Shown piece after piece: positions 1-9,082 of a DNA stretch of 64,000 bases. Source of the stretch: Streptomyces glomeratus (GTDB lineage: Bacteria; Actinomycetota; Actinomycetes; Streptomycetales; Streptomycetaceae); the NCBI RefSeq assembly GCF_021462825.1, contig NZ_JAKEEB010000005.1, forward strand, positions 292,160 to 356,159, read 5' to 3'. Position 1 is the stretch's first letter, and each line of letters begins with the position of its first letter. The notes below the pieces were generated by a model. It saw only the letters and a list, made by a program, of their open reading frames with translations. It had not been told where the DNA came from and searched no databases. Position numbers and translations under genes: made by a program.

Positions 1-38
1 GACGCATGCGCCGGACGTCCCCACGGACGCCCGGCGCG

Positions 39-809
39 TCAGCCTGTCACGGGGGGAGGGCTGGAAGCGGCCGGCGGCAGCGGATACGCCTCCGACGGCG
101 TCGCCGGAACGGGTGTGCCCGGCTGCTCCGTGGGGCCCGGCGGAGCGGGGGAAGCGGTGAGCGGCGGCGGGGCGGCGGTGGCCGCGTCCCGGGCCAGCGC
201 GTCGAAGTCGACGTAGCCGGTGGCCTCCAGGACCTTGATGTGGTCGAGCACGGTGGCGTTCGCGTCGTCGGCGAGGGCCCGCACCAGCGAGTTGCGGGTG
301 GTTGCGCGGACCTGGGCGACGACGGTGAAGACCTTGCCGTGGGCCTGGCGCAGAAGGTTGGCGAAGTCGCGGTCGTACTCCTCGCCCTGGGCCGTGTTCA
401 GGGTCTCCAGCCACTGGCGCTGCTGCGCGTTGGGCTGGTTGGGCAGGGCGAGACCGAGCCGCCCGGCGACATCGCGGACGCGCGCGTCCAGGAACGTGTG
501 GCCCTCGACGAGGTGCTCTCCCGCGGTCCGGACGGCCTGGGTGGTGCCCTTCTGCTCGGCCTGCTGCCCCGCCGGCAGCTCCCACAGCCCGGCCAGCCGG
601 ACCCGGGTGATGAAGTCCCGGTCCAGCGCGGACAGCGGGCCGTAGCTCGTCGAGAAGGTCTGGGCGTTCAGGGTGTCCAGGCCGGTGCCGGAGCGGTCCG
701 CGTAGGACCAGACAGGGAAGACCAGGGCGGCGAGGGTCCCCGCGAGCAAGGTGATGAGGATCCCGGTGCCACTGAGGATTCCTCGGCCTTTCACGGGTCT
801 GGATCGCAT
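39..809 (-). CDS. DUF4142 family membrane-anchored secreted protein
   Basis: Predicted 256-residue exported protein. One hydrophobic segment at about residues 11-33 follows basic residues, so it is either a signal peptide or an N-terminal anchor. Residues about 50-195 are a helical DUF4142-type region (SALDRDFI near its start, EHLVEGH and a long helix with DFANLLRQAHGK), a family often seen in actinobacterial extracytoplasmic proteins with no proven reaction. The last 50 residues are Pro/Ala/Ser rich and look like a wall-spanning or disordered tail. I chose the ATG at 809 because a GGAGG lies just upstream; an in-frame ATG at 836 has no such site. Its neighbour DUF692 is transcribed in the same direction, but a hairpin lies between them, so it is probably transcribed alone. 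Confidence 0.85.
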   Translation of the reverse strand: MRSRPVKGRGILSGTGILITLLAGTLAALVFPVWSYADRSGTGLDTLNAQTFSTSYGPLSALDRDFITRVRLAGLWELPAGQQAEQKGTTQAVRTAGEHLVEGHTFLDARVRDVAGRLGLALPNQPNAQQRQWLETLNTAQGEEYDRDFANLLRQAHGKVFTVVAQVRATTRNSLVRALADDANATVLDHIKVLEATGYVDFDALARDAATAAPPPLTASPAPPGPTEQPGTPVPATPSEAYPLPPAASSPPPVTG

Positions 810-1051
810 GGTGCCCTCCTGCTTGCGGCACCGCACGCTGCTGCGTTTCGGGTGCGGTTCGGCATATTACTGCGCAGCCCGAGTCAACTGCCCTATGAGA
901 AGAAACAGTTGGAAAGCGGGCATGACGCGTCCAATGCCCTGCGCCTGAAGCGGGGTATTCCGCAGCGAAAGAGAGCAAAACGACCGCTGTGGCCTGTCGT
1001 GGGGTCGCTGTGTTAACCGCGGCACATTCCGCGGAGTCGGCCTCCGGTGCC

Positions 1052-1078
1052 GCCCGCGGGTGATAAGGGCCCGCGGGC
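1052..1078 (-). terminator. Intrinsic-type hairpin after the DUF692 gene
   Basis: A perfect 9-bp GC stem (GCCCGCGGG / CCCGCGGGC) with a 9-nt loop abuts the stop codon of the DUF692 gene. There is no U-tract, as is usual in Streptomyces. It separates this gene from the DUF4142 gene. Confidence 0.6.
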
Positions 1079-2431
1079 TCAGTGCCGCTGCAAGGCCCGG
1101 CGTGTGGCGCGGGCCAGCCGGGCCGCGGGGTGCCGGGACGGTGGGGTGGGGCCCGAGCGCTCCAGCCACCAGTCACGCAGCCGTCGTCGCGTCCCGGGGT
1201 CCGCGGGGAGCTCCGCGAGCAGCAGGTGCTCGGCGAAGTCGAGGGCGTCGCGCCGGTAGCCGCCGGTCATCGGACGGCCCTGGGCGTAGTCGAGAAAGGC
1301 CGGCCGGTACGCCTCTGCGAGGATCACCGGCAACTCGGGCGCGACCTTGGCGACGACACCGGCCCGCTTGGCGGCGAGGGCGCGCGCCTGCACCCCGAGC
1401 CGTACCCGGTCGAATCCCTCGGGCACGGGCGTACCGGCGACGAGGGAGGACAGCAGCGCGGCCTGCGCAAGCGCGACCCGCTGCCGCACGAGCGGCGCGG
1501 GCCCGCCACCGTCGGGGCCGGGGCCCGCTCCGTCCGCCGGCTCGTCCGGCCCTGCTTCCCGGACCGGCCCCGGGGACACGGCGCCGGCGGCGGGGTGCGT
1601 CCTGGGTGTTGTCCTGCGGACCGTCTGCCGGATGGCGGACAACTCCCTTTCGAGTTCGCCGGGTGCGGGGAAGTTCTCGTCGCGTTCCAGCAGGACCCCG
1701 GGCGGGGTGGCGCGCGACGCCAGGTCGGCCAGGATGTCGAGGACCGCTTGCGGCACCGGGTGCGCGTGGCTGTCGTGCCAGACGCCGTCGCGTTCGAAGC
1801 CGCCCGCGACATGGACGTACGCGATGGCCTCGACGGGCAGCTCGTCCAGAGCCCGGGCCGGGTCCTCGCCCCGGTTGACGTGGTTGGTGTGCAGGTTGGC
1901 GACGTCGATCAGAAGGCGTACGCCGGTGCGGTCGACCAGGTCGTAGAGGAACTGCCCCTCGGTCATCTCCTCGCCGGGCCAGGAGATCAGCGCCGCGATG
2001 TTCTCCACGGCGAGCGGCACGGGCAGCGCGTCCTGGGCGATGCGGATGTTCTCGCACAGGACGTCCAGCGCATCGCGGGTGCGCGGGACCGGGAGCAGAT
2101 GACCCGCCTCCAGCGCCGGCGAAGCGGTCAGCGGCCCACCCGCCCGTACGAATGCGATGTGCTCGGTGACCAGCGGCGACCCGAGGGCCTGGGCGCGCTC
2201 GGCGAGCGCGGACAGCCGTGTCTCGTCGGGACGGTCCGCGCCGCCGAGGCCGAGGGAGACACCGTGCGGCACAACGGGGACACCGCGCTCGCGCAGGCGT
2301 ACCAGCGACTCGTCCAGGTGACCGGGACAGACGTTCTCGGCGACGGCCTCGACCCAGTCGATGCCCGGCATCCGCTCCACCGCGTCGGCGATCTCCGGCC
2401 GCCACCCGATGCCCGTACCCAGTCGCTCCAT
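1079..2431 (-). CDS. DUF692 family (MNIO-like) protein with C-terminal helical extension
   Basis: A 450-residue protein. Residues 1-270 form a DUF692 TIM-barrel. The family's metal-binding pattern is visible: His56, His91, Glu143 (VENIA), Asp176 and His181 (DVANLH), His207 (VHVAGGF), Asp220 and His222 (HDSHAH), and Glu249 (LERDENFP). Characterised members (MbnB, TglH) are multinuclear iron oxygenases that modify Cys residues in ribosomal peptides; whether this one does is inference. After a Pro/Gly-rich linker (about 275-315), residues 320-450 form a helical extension of unknown role. The start at 2431 has a GGAGGGG site a few bases upstream. No precursor peptide or TglI/MbnC-like partner was recognised beside it. 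Confidence 0.85.
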   Translation of the reverse strand: MERLGTGIGWRPEIADAVERMPGIDWVEAVAENVCPGHLDESLVRLRERGVPVVPHGVSLGLGGADRPDETRLSALAERAQALGSPLVTEHIAFVRAGGPLTASPALEAGHLLPVPRTRDALDVLCENIRIAQDALPVPLAVENIAALISWPGEEMTEGQFLYDLVDRTGVRLLIDVANLHTNHVNRGEDPARALDELPVEAIAYVHVAGGFERDGVWHDSHAHPVPQAVLDILADLASRATPPGVLLERDENFPAPGELERELSAIRQTVRRTTPRTHPAAGAVSPGPVREAGPDEPADGAGPGPDGGGPAPLVRQRVALAQAALLSSLVAGTPVPEGFDRVRLGVQARALAAKRAGVVAKVAPELPVILAEAYRPAFLDYAQGRPMTGGYRRDALDFAEHLLLAELPADPGTRRRLRDWWLERSGPTPPSRHPAARLARATRRALQRH

Positions 2432-2815
2432 CGTCCCCTCCTCCGCCACGGATCCACAGATCCGCCGTCGCGCCCCCTGCGGACCACGGTCGTTCCGCCG
2501 CACCGGCCGCCCCCCGTCCCCGTCCCGTCCTCGCCCGCCCGTCCCCCTCGACGAACCGCCGCTGCCGGTGTGACGGAGTCATGGCCCCGGCCGGACGGGG
2601 CCGAACCCTCCCCGGGCGCCTTCAGAGGAACATTTGAGGTTCCGCCCGCCGCTCACCGCAGCCGGAGCGGGCCGGAGCGCAGTTTCACCTCAATGGGGGC
2701 CCTGACGCCCGCGATCTCCAGGAAGAGCTGTTGCTGACCATGCGCACCGCGCGGCGGCCCTCGGTCCGCGCCTGCCGCCACGCCGCTCGCAGCCCCGGCC
2801 TCACCAGGAAGATCC
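2432..2815. other. Intergenic region between DUF692 and GH16 genes
   Basis: Divergent upstream region of about 380 bases. Open frames here are GC-rich shadows without convincing codon bias or ribosome sites. A short imperfect inverted repeat (GGAAC...GTTCC, 2627-2643) is the only structure seen; promoters for both flanking genes must lie here but none is clear. Confidence 0.4.
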
Positions 2816-3751
2816 GTGATCACCATGCGCCGTCGCCCCTCCGCGCACCGCCTGCGCGGTGTCCTCGCCCTCGTCCCCGCCGCGCTCGTGGCGACCCTCC
2901 TCATGCCGTGGCAGGCGCGGGGCGCAACGCCGTCCCAGGACGCCTGCCACACCCTCGACAACGTCATGCCGCACGGTGACTGCGGTCCCTTCCACCAGGT
3001 CTTCGCCGACAACTTCAACGGACAGCACATCCCCCTGGGGGCCTTCTCCTCCTGCGCCGGGGACGGCGACTACAAGTGCGCCGGTCTGCGGAGGTACGGC
3101 ACCGGGCCGGGGTCGGTGTACCTGTCGCTCGGCGCCTACCCGCGCGGCTGGTACGACACGGCGAACCCGAAGAACCACTCCAACGGCAACACCCGCACCT
3201 TCGGCGGCGAGTACCGCGCCGACGACACCACCTGGATCGGCCCGTCCTTCACCGGCGACGGCCAGCTGCACGTGCGCATGTACCGGCCGCCGGTCGGCGA
3301 CAACCATGTGGCCGCACTGGTGCCGCTGGGATGCATGAACATCCGCTACGGCAAGTTCAGTGAGCGCTGGCGCGTCCACGGCACGCTGGACGGCTACAAG
3401 ATGGCCCATCTGCGCTACGCGGAAAGTGAGATCGACTTCCCCGAGGCAGGCGAGAACTTCGCCTACGACCCGATCAGCGCCTTCGTCCACGGCTTCGCCG
3501 AGTACAACGCGGACGCCCCCGCCCAGTGGACCGACTGGCACACCAGCACCTACGAGATCACCCCGTCCGGCGTCACCTTCTACCTCGACGGCCGCCGGAT
3601 CGGCCATGTCGCGGGCGACAACCCCGACGTCGCGGCCTGGGTGCTCCAGAACGAGTCGAGCCTCGGCGGCAACTACGCGGCCAGAGGTTCCTCGGTCCAG
3701 ATCGATACGACCTGGGTTACCTGCTACACCTACGGCGGGACCAGCCGCTGA
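2816..3751 (+). CDS. Secreted GH16-type glycoside hydrolase
   Basis: 311-residue exported enzyme. An Arg-rich N-terminus and hydrophobic stretch (about 14-36) ending in an Ala-rich cleavage site form a Sec or Tat-like signal peptide. The GH16 catalytic motif ExDxxE is present as EIDFPE at residues 205-210, giving Glu205 as nucleophile and Glu210 as acid/base, flanked by the usual beta-jelly-roll strands (YGKFSERW before it; the terminal LDGRRIGHV strand after it). The family cleaves beta-1,3 or beta-1,3-1,4 glucans and galactans; the substrate cannot be told from sequence. Four or more Cys suggest disulfides. Start is GTG 2816 (AGGAAG four bases upstream) or ATG 2825. It is monocistronic and ends tail-to-tail with the DMT transporter. 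Confidence 0.85.
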   Translation: MITMRRRPSAHRLRGVLALVPAALVATLLMPWQARGATPSQDACHTLDNVMPHGDCGPFHQVFADNFNGQHIPLGAFSSCAGDGDYKCAGLRRYGTGPGSVYLSLGAYPRGWYDTANPKNHSNGNTRTFGGEYRADDTTWIGPSFTGDGQLHVRMYRPPVGDNHVAALVPLGCMNIRYGKFSERWRVHGTLDGYKMAHLRYAESEIDFPEAGENFAYDPISAFVHGFAEYNADAPAQWTDWHTSTYEITPSGVTFYLDGRRIGHVAGDNPDVAAWVLQNESSLGGNYAARGSSVQIDTTWVTCYTYGGTSR

Positions 3752-3788
3752 GCCGGTACCGCGTCGCGGTGCGGTCGAGGAGAGCGGT

Positions 3789-4730
3789 TCAGGCCCTGCT
3801 CAGCGTCGTGGCCGGACGGGTGCCGTTCTCCTTCGCCCCCTGCATGGCGCGGTGGGCTTGTTCGATGGCCTGGCCCCAGTAGGTCCCGGCCACCATCAGC
3901 ACCGCGCCGAGGGCGGCGAGAACGGTCAGGTGCTCGCCGCCGATGCCGACGCCGATGGCGGCGGCCCACACGGGTTCGGTACCCAGCAGGAGACTGGCCC
4001 TGCTCGCGGATGTGCGCTGGATGGCCCACGTCTGGGCGAGGAAGGCGAAGACGCTGCAGAGCAGGGAGAGATAGACCAACTGCAACCACGTGCCGGCGGT
4101 GATACGAGCCGCCGCCGGCAGACCCCCCGCGGTGGCCGGTACGAGGCACAGCACCGCCCCGACGACGGTCTGGAGGGAGGTCAGCTGCAGCGGCCGCAGC
4201 GAACGGCCCACGGTCAGCCGCCCGACCAGGGCCACATGGACGGCTCGGACCACGGCCGCGGCCAGCATCAGGACGTCACCCACCCCAGGAGCATGCAGCC
4301 CGTGTACCGAGGTGAGCAGGCCGACCGCCATGACGCACACGCCCGCGGCGAGGAAGAAACGCGGCGGCACCCTGCCGCGGCCCCCGGAGCGGTCCAGCAG
4401 GGGTGTGATGACCAGGGTCAGGCTGATGAGCAGCCCCGCGTTCGCGGCGCTGGTGTGCGCCACCCCGTACATCTCCAGTACCAGGACCGCCGTCTGGGTC
4501 AGGCCCAGAACGGACCCGATGCGGATCTCCCTCCGTGTCCAGGGGGCCCGCCGACGGCGCGCGGTGGCCAGGACCAGGGGAAGGCTCAGCACCGCGGAGA
4601 GCAGGTAGCGCAGGAACAGCACCACCAGGACCGGGGCGGCGCCGGTGGCCGTCTTCGCCGCCAGATAGCTGGAGCCCCAGACCATCGCAACCAGCAGGAG
4701 CACCAGATCGGTTCGACGTGTGTCAGGCAT
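3789..4730 (-). CDS. DMT superfamily (EamA) transporter
   Basis: A 313-residue inner-membrane protein with about ten hydrophobic segments arranged as two EamA repeats (the first begins LVLLLVAMVWGSSYLAAK, typical of repeat one; the second around residues 150-290 ends in a Gly-rich pair of helices). Family members export amino acids, nucleosides or drugs; the substrate is not predictable. The ATG at 4730 lies just before the first membrane helix and has a GTGAGGGG site; a frame-consistent start at 4766 would add a non-hydrophobic leader. It is transcribed divergently from a LysR regulator across about 73 bases, the classic arrangement in which the regulator controls the exporter. Confidence 0.87.
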   Translation of the reverse strand: MPDTRRTDLVLLLVAMVWGSSYLAAKTATGAAPVLVVLFLRYLLSAVLSLPLVLATARRRRAPWTRREIRIGSVLGLTQTAVLVLEMYGVAHTSAANAGLLISLTLVITPLLDRSGGRGRVPPRFFLAAGVCVMAVGLLTSVHGLHAPGVGDVLMLAAAVVRAVHVALVGRLTVGRSLRPLQLTSLQTVVGAVLCLVPATAGGLPAAARITAGTWLQLVYLSLLCSVFAFLAQTWAIQRTSASRASLLLGTEPVWAAAIGVGIGGEHLTVLAALGAVLMVAGTYWGQAIEQAHRAMQGAKENGTRPATTLSRA

Positions 4731-4772
4731 GCCCCTCACGGTGCCCGACCAGCACAATGAAGCCAAGTATCA

Positions 4773-4783
4773 ACTTCTGAAGT
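4773..4783. promoter_or_regulatory. Inverted repeat, candidate LysR operator
   Basis: ACTTC-T-GAAGT, a perfect 5-1-5 inverted repeat in the short divergent region between the DMT transporter and LysR genes. A second weaker GTAG-N5-CTAC repeat (4790-4802) abuts the LysR start. The surrounding bases are AT-rich relative to the genome. Position and symmetry fit an autoregulated LysR site; there is no experimental basis. Confidence 0.5.
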
Positions 4784-4803
4784 GAATATGTAGCAGTACT
4801 ACA

Positions 4804-5739
4804 ATGTCCCTCGTGGACGAAAGACAGCTACGGGTCCTGCGCGAGCTGGGAGAGCTGGGCAGCGTCACGGCCGCAGCGGAGGCGCTGAGGGTCACCCCTT
4901 CGGCGATTTCCCAGCAACTGCGGCTGTTGCAGCGCTCGGTCCCCGTTCCGCTCACCGAGCGCGAGGGGCGGCGGCTGGTGCTCACCCCGGCCGGACGCGC
5001 TCTGGCCGACGCCGCGATCGAAGTCGAGACCGCCCTGGCCCGAGCCCGCCACAGCGTTGAGGAGTTCCTCGGCCGAGCGGACGGTCGGGTGTCGGTGGCG
5101 GCCTTCCACAGCGCCGCCGCGGCCTTCTGGCCTCATCTGGTGCGCGCCCTGTCCGCCCCCGGCTCCCCGCGGCTCGCGTTCGCCGACGAGGACGTCGCCC
5201 AGGACGACTTCCCGCCCCTGACCCGCGAGTACGACATCGTCCTCGCCCACCGCCTCGACCATGCCGCGCCCTGGCCCCGGACCGTGTCCGTCACCGCCCT
5301 GCTGCACGAACCGCTCGACGTCGCACTGCCCGCCGGCCACCCGCTGACCGCCAAGCCGCGGCTGAGTCCCCGGGATGTGGCCGACGAGCCCTGGATCACC
5401 GTTCACGACGGCTTCCCGCTGATGGCCACCATCGAGGCCATCGCGGCCGCGGCCGACCGTCGGCTCCACCTCGCCCACCGCATCAACGAGTTCGCCGTGG
5501 TGGCCCAGGTCGTGGCCGCAGGCGCCGGAATCGCCCTGATGCCGCGCTGGACCGCCCGCCCGCACGTCGGAGTGGCTCTCAGGCCCCTGGTCGGCGTCAA
5601 CGCACGACGTCACATCGACGCACTCCATCGCCCCGAACGCGCGGCGCGCACGGCTGTCCGGACGGTCCTCACCGAGCTGCGGTCCGCGGCAGCCGCCATC
5701 AGCAGCCAAGCCCCCGGCGACACAGAGCCGCGCAGCTGA
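4804..5739 (+). CDS. LysR family transcriptional regulator
   Basis: 311 residues. The N-terminal winged helix-turn-helix is clear: residues 5-62 contain GSVTAAAEALRVTPSAISQQL followed by the wing ending in LTPAGRAL. A long linker helix and an effector-binding domain (about 90-295) follow. It probably senses a small ligand and controls the divergent DMT transporter; that is inferred from position. The ATG at 4804 has no Shine-Dalgarno sequence, and the transcript may be leaderless, as is common in Streptomyces. The C-terminal 15 residues are a polar tail. Confidence 0.9.
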   Translation: MSLVDERQLRVLRELGELGSVTAAAEALRVTPSAISQQLRLLQRSVPVPLTEREGRRLVLTPAGRALADAAIEVETALARARHSVEEFLGRADGRVSVAAFHSAAAAFWPHLVRALSAPGSPRLAFADEDVAQDDFPPLTREYDIVLAHRLDHAAPWPRTVSVTALLHEPLDVALPAGHPLTAKPRLSPRDVADEPWITVHDGFPLMATIEAIAAAADRRLHLAHRINEFAVVAQVVAAGAGIALMPRWTARPHVGVALRPLVGVNARRHIDALHRPERAARTAVRTVLTELRSAAAAISSQAPGDTEPRS

Positions 5740-5775
5740 GGCCGGGCGGGATTTCGGAAATCGCGGAGCCCGGCG

Positions 5776-6069
5776 TCATGCTGCGTGGATGTCCGGCCGG
5801 ACCTCCACGATGATGTCCGCATCCGCCTCGTCGCCCTCCTCGCCGCGCCAGAGGAAGACCCGCACGTGCTTCGCCCGGGGAAGCCCACGCATCTTCCACT
5901 CGGTCATCAGGTCGGCGACGACGAGGGCGACGGCGTACTGGGCGCCCTGGCTCGAATCGGTGGCGCTGATCGCCCCCGCCCACCGTTCGGGGTCGTTGCC
6001 GTAGGGGCGCCATCCCTCCGAGCCGTGCGGCTCGAATACCCGGTACACCCAGTCCGTCTCGGTGCCCAT
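5776..6069 (-). CDS. Conserved hypothetical protein, about 97 residues
   Basis: Small acidic soluble protein starting MGTETDW at 6069. It has alternating hydrophobic and charged strands (WVYRVFE, YAVALVVADLM, VRVFLWRGEEG, DIIVEVRPD) but no motif that I recognise. Codon bias supports coding. An upstream in-frame start at 6117 would overlap the peptidyl-tRNA hydrolase-like gene region closely (its stop is at 6134), so the shorter start is preferred. It may be co-transcribed with the upstream PTH2-type gene, 64 bases away. Confidence 0.7.
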   Translation of the reverse strand: MGTETDWVYRVFEPHGSEGWRPYGNDPERWAGAISATDSSQGAQYAVALVVADLMTEWKMRGLPRAKHVRVFLWRGEEGDEADADIIVEVRPDIHAA

Positions 6070-6133
6070 AACGCCGATCCTGTCACCAAGGAGCCCGATG
6101 TGCCGTCTCGGAGCCACCCCGGCCGAGCGGATC

Positions 6134-6883
6134 TCAGCCTCGGCGCAAGGCCGGGTGGTCCGCCACCACCGTGCAGCTGCCCGGGGCGATCTCCGTGAAG
6201 CCCGCGTCCCGCACCAGTGGCAGGCCGGACGTGGTCAGTTCGGACCAGAGGGGCGGGGGTGCCGTGTGGACCCGGAGCGTGAAGCCGGTCTCGCGCCAGG
6301 CCGCGCGTTCGTCGTCCGGCAGGGCCCACCAGGCGAGGTGCGCGCCATGACCGGCCTGGGCCATCGCCTTGCCCGCGGACATCTCCAGCTCGGGGTTCAA
6401 CCACAGCACCGGCGTCGACGGGTCGGGGTCGAGCGGCGGTTCCGGGTCCTCCAGGTCCGTGCCCGAGACCTGGAGCCGGGCCAGGTCCTTGGGCCAGCCG
6501 TCCAGCGGGACGGGCGGGAAGACCCGTACCTCCGCAGACTTGCCGGTGACAGTGATGCCGGGCAGCGCCTCCGCCCGGCGCCACTCCGCCCCACGCGCCC
6601 GGCGCACCACCTTGCGGATCCGCGCGTCCTGCCAGTCGCGCATCGCCCGGGCCCACTCTCCCTCGCCCAGCGAGCGCTCGTCGCTGAGGATCATGAGCAC
6701 GGCACGCGCCGCGGTCTCCAGCGCGTCCGTACGCGCCGGAGGAGCCGCCCGCTCGATGCGCACCACCAGCGGCAGGACGAACTGCGGCGCCTCGTCGCGT
6801 GTGGTGCGCTCCGAGCGGAAGGGGCTGTCCTGACCGTCGTGCGGGGAGTCCGCCGAGGCTGCGGGGGTCTGGTCACTGCTCAC
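6134..6883 (-). CDS. PTH2-type peptidyl-tRNA hydrolase family protein
   Basis: 249 residues from a GTG start at 6883. The C-terminal half holds the PTH2 core motif MSAGKAMAQAGHG (168-180) preceded by WLNPELE, and ends with the strand-rich region of that fold (PLVRDAGFTEIAPGSCTVVADHP). PTH2 enzymes recycle peptidyl-tRNA in archaea and eukaryotes; actinobacteria carry divergent homologues alongside a canonical Pth, so the substrate here is uncertain. The N-terminal 150 residues are an extra, mostly helical region not present in minimal PTH2 (about 115 residues). The first 30 residues are polar and disordered. Confidence 0.75.
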   Translation of the reverse strand: MSSDQTPAASADSPHDGQDSPFRSERTTRDEAPQFVLPLVVRIERAAPPARTDALETAARAVLMILSDERSLGEGEWARAMRDWQDARIRKVVRRARGAEWRRAEALPGITVTGKSAEVRVFPPVPLDGWPKDLARLQVSGTDLEDPEPPLDPDPSTPVLWLNPELEMSAGKAMAQAGHGAHLAWWALPDDERAAWRETGFTLRVHTAPPPLWSELTTSGLPLVRDAGFTEIAPGSCTVVADHPALRRG

Positions 6884-6937
6884 GACGCCCAGTGTGCCAG
6901 GCCGAAGATCGGGTCATCGGCGCGGTCGCCGGGGGCG

Positions 6938-7123
6938 TCAGCCGGAGCAGGCCGTGCGTTGTGCCTCCTGCCATGTGCAGACCGGACAGAGCGTGATCCC
7001 CTTGTACGACTCCGGATACTCGGTCGGCTTCCGGCACAGCACGCACTCGGCGAACGGCGGGCCGTCCGCCGTGGGCGCCGGGGTCACTGCCGGCGCCGCC
7101 TCCGTATCGGAGTAGTCGCTCAT
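6938..7123 (-). CDS. Small zinc-ribbon-like protein, 61 residues
   Basis: Acidic, low-complexity N-terminus (about 20 residues) followed by two CxxC knuckles, CVLCRKP at 27-33 and CPVC at 46-49, spaced as in a rubredoxin-like zinc ribbon. A fifth Cys lies near the C-terminus. Probably a structural zinc site for nucleic-acid or protein contact; no family function is known to me. It lies between the PTH2-like gene and the deacetylase gene on the same strand, with gaps of 54 and 30 bases, so operon membership is plausible. Confidence 0.7.
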   Translation of the reverse strand: MSDYSDTEAAPAVTPAPTADGPPFAECVLCRKPTEYPESYKGITLCPVCTWQEAQRTACSG

Positions 7124-7153
7124 GCCTTCAGCGTAAGCGCAGCCGACCAGGGC

Positions 7154-7993
7154 CTAGCCGCCTCCGCCCGACGCCCCCATCAGCTCGGAGACCTTCACCA
7201 ACCGGTAGCCCTGCCTGCGCAGCTCGGGCACCAGCGCCCGCACCGCCGGCTCGGTCACCGGCGCCGCGCTCCGGGTGCAGTGCATGACGACCACGGAACC
7301 GGGCCGCACCCCTCGCAGCACCTGCCGCGCCACCGCGTCCGGGTCCGTCGCGAACGCGTCCCCGCTGACCACGTCCCACTGGACCACGGTGACACCGAGC
7401 GGACCGAGCGCGCGCAGGGCCCGGTTGTCGTAGCAGCCGCCGGGGAAACGGAAGTACGGCATCGGGTGGGCGACCCCCGCATTGCGGATCGCGGTGAAGC
7501 CGCGCTCCACGTCCGAGCGCATCCGCGACTCGGGCAGCACCGGCAGCCCGTAGCAGCCGTCGGTGAAGGAGTAGTGGCTGTAGGAGTGGTTGGCGACCTC
7601 GAAGAGCGGGTCCTGGCCGATGCCCCGGGCTTCCTCGGGGTACTGGTCGGCCCACCGGCCCGTCATGAACACGGTGGCCGGCACCTTCAACTCGCGCAGC
7701 GCGTCGATCAGCTCGGGATTGTCGAAGCGCTCACCGTCCGCCGCCCGCGGCCCCTCGTCGGCGGTCATGTCCGCGTCGAAGGTGAGGGCGATGGTCTTCT
7801 TCTGTGTCCGTGCGCTCTTGAAGACGGGCATCAGGCCGCCGGAACCGGGAGTGAGTGCCGCCTCCCCCGAGGCCGACGCCGAGGACCGCGCCGAGCGCTG
7901 CTCGGGGCCCCGCGGAGCGTTCGGGGCTCCGCAGGCGGCGAAGACGGCGCAGGCCACGCACACGGCGGCGATGCGTCGTACCAGAAAGATCAC
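7154..7993 (-). CDS. Polysaccharide deacetylase (CE4/NodB) lipoprotein
   Basis: 279 residues if started at GTG 7993. The N-terminus is a lipoprotein signal: basic residues, a hydrophobic core and FAAC with Cys21 as lipidation site. The NodB domain (about 60-275) shows motif 1 TFDAD (Asp73, Asp75), motif 2 NHSYSH (His136 and His140 as zinc ligands), motif 3 RFPGG (Arg182) and the late motif SVVVMHC. It should remove acetyl groups from peptidoglycan, chitin-like or exopolysaccharide GlcNAc outside the membrane. An upstream ATG at 8032 is possible; longer frames run into the PPK2 gene and are rejected. Confidence 0.82.
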   Translation of the reverse strand: MIFLVRRIAAVCVACAVFAACGAPNAPRGPEQRSARSSASASGEAALTPGSGGLMPVFKSARTQKKTIALTFDADMTADEGPRAADGERFDNPELIDALRELKVPATVFMTGRWADQYPEEARGIGQDPLFEVANHSYSHYSFTDGCYGLPVLPESRMRSDVERGFTAIRNAGVAHPMPYFRFPGGCYDNRALRALGPLGVTVVQWDVVSGDAFATDPDAVARQVLRGVRPGSVVVMHCTRSAAPVTEPAVRALVPELRRQGYRLVKVSELMGASGGGG

Positions 7994-8142
7994 CGCACCA
8001 ACGTATGGGCGGACCTGCGATGCCACGGCCATCGCGGCGGTGCGCCGGGCCGGCACACCGGTGAAGTCACCCGCCCGGCCGCCGCCACGTCGGCCGCCCC
8101 CGGCCCTGCCCCGGTCCCTGCCTCCGGTCGTTCGGCCGTCCT

Positions 8143-9006
8143 TCAGCCCTCGCGCAGCAGGCGCTGCCTGCACTCCCGGACGTCGAAGCCCGCCTTCGGG
8201 TAGCGGGGATCCAGTTCCCGGAGGTGTTCGAGCAGCAGACTGCTCACGGCCCAGTCGCGGTACCACTTGTGGTCGGCGGGGATCAGGTACCAGGGAGCAG
8301 CGGACGTGGCGCAGCGGCTAAAGGCGGTCTCGTACGCCTGCCGGTAGGCCGGCCACCTGGCTCGTTCGTCCAGGTCGCCCGGGTCGAACTTCCAGTGCTT
8401 GTCCGGCTTGTCGAGGCGCTTCAGCAGCCGTCGGCATTGTTCTTCGCGGGACAGGTGGAGGAAGCACTTGACGAGCGTGACGCCGCTGTCGCTCAGGCGG
8501 TCCTCGAAGGCGTTGATCCGGCCGTAACGACGATCGATCTCGTCGTCCGAGGCATGCGAGTGCACCTTGGCGATCAGGACGTCCTCATAGTGCGAGCGGT
8601 CGAAGACCCCGATCTCGCCGGGCCGCGGCAGCGCCTTCTCGACGCGCCAGAGAAAGTCGTGATGGCGCTCCTGCCGTGTGGGCGCCTTGAAGGCGTGGAT
8701 GCGGCAGCCCGCCGGATTGAACCGGCCGATGACGTGTTTGACCGTTCCGCCCTTGCCGCTGGCGTCCGGGCCCTGCAGGACCAGCAGGAGCCGACGGCGA
8801 TCCCCGGCGGTCGCCGCCGCCCAGAGGCGTTCCTGAAGGTCGGCGAGGTCCTCGCCCATCCGGGCGGTCGCCGCGATGCCGGCGGCCTTGCCCCCGGGAG
8901 GGCTGCCGGGGGTCGCCGCGGCGTCGTACGCGGACAGGTCCACGGGCTTGCCGACGGGGAGCCGGAGCAGCTCGCGCACCGGGTTGCTGTCTCGCCTGCG
9001 GGCCAT
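8143..9006 (-). CDS. PPK2 family polyphosphate kinase / polyphosphate:nucleotide phosphotransferase
   Basis: 287 residues. PPK2 enzymes transfer phosphate from polyphosphate to nucleotides. The Walker A GPDASGKGG starts at residue 79, the catalytic lid region NPAGCRIHAFKAPT follows, and the Walker B-like strand GVFDRSHYEDVL (about 137-148) is typical of class I/III PPK2. The C-terminal WYLIPADHKWYRDW segment is also family-specific. ADP versus AMP preference cannot be assigned. The ATG at 9006 has a strong AGGAGGTG site. It lies downstream of the slipin gene, 76 bases apart. Confidence 0.92.
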   Translation of the reverse strand: MARRRDSNPVRELLRLPVGKPVDLSAYDAAATPGSPPGGKAAGIAATARMGEDLADLQERLWAAATAGDRRRLLLVLQGPDASGKGGTVKHVIGRFNPAGCRIHAFKAPTRQERHHDFLWRVEKALPRPGEIGVFDRSHYEDVLIAKVHSHASDDEIDRRYGRINAFEDRLSDSGVTLVKCFLHLSREEQCRRLLKRLDKPDKHWKFDPGDLDERARWPAYRQAYETAFSRCATSAAPWYLIPADHKWYRDWAVSSLLLEHLRELDPRYPKAGFDVRECRQRLLREG

Positions 9007-9082
9007 GGGGCACCTCCTGTGCGCACCGGGTTCCCCGACGGCCCGCCGATGCGACAAGCGGTGCCACGTCACATCCTCACTG

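Noticed and set aside
2627..2643. GGAAC...GTTCC inverted repeat
   Set aside because: Only five bases per arm; too weak to call a site.
6062..8203. Very long plus-strand open frame opposite several minus-strand genes
   Set aside because: GC-rich third positions of the real genes keep the opposite strand open; product is Arg/Gly-rich without domains or ribosome site.
7154..8266. Longer start for the deacetylase gene
   Set aside because: It would run into the coding end of the PPK2 gene and place residues before the lipoprotein signal.
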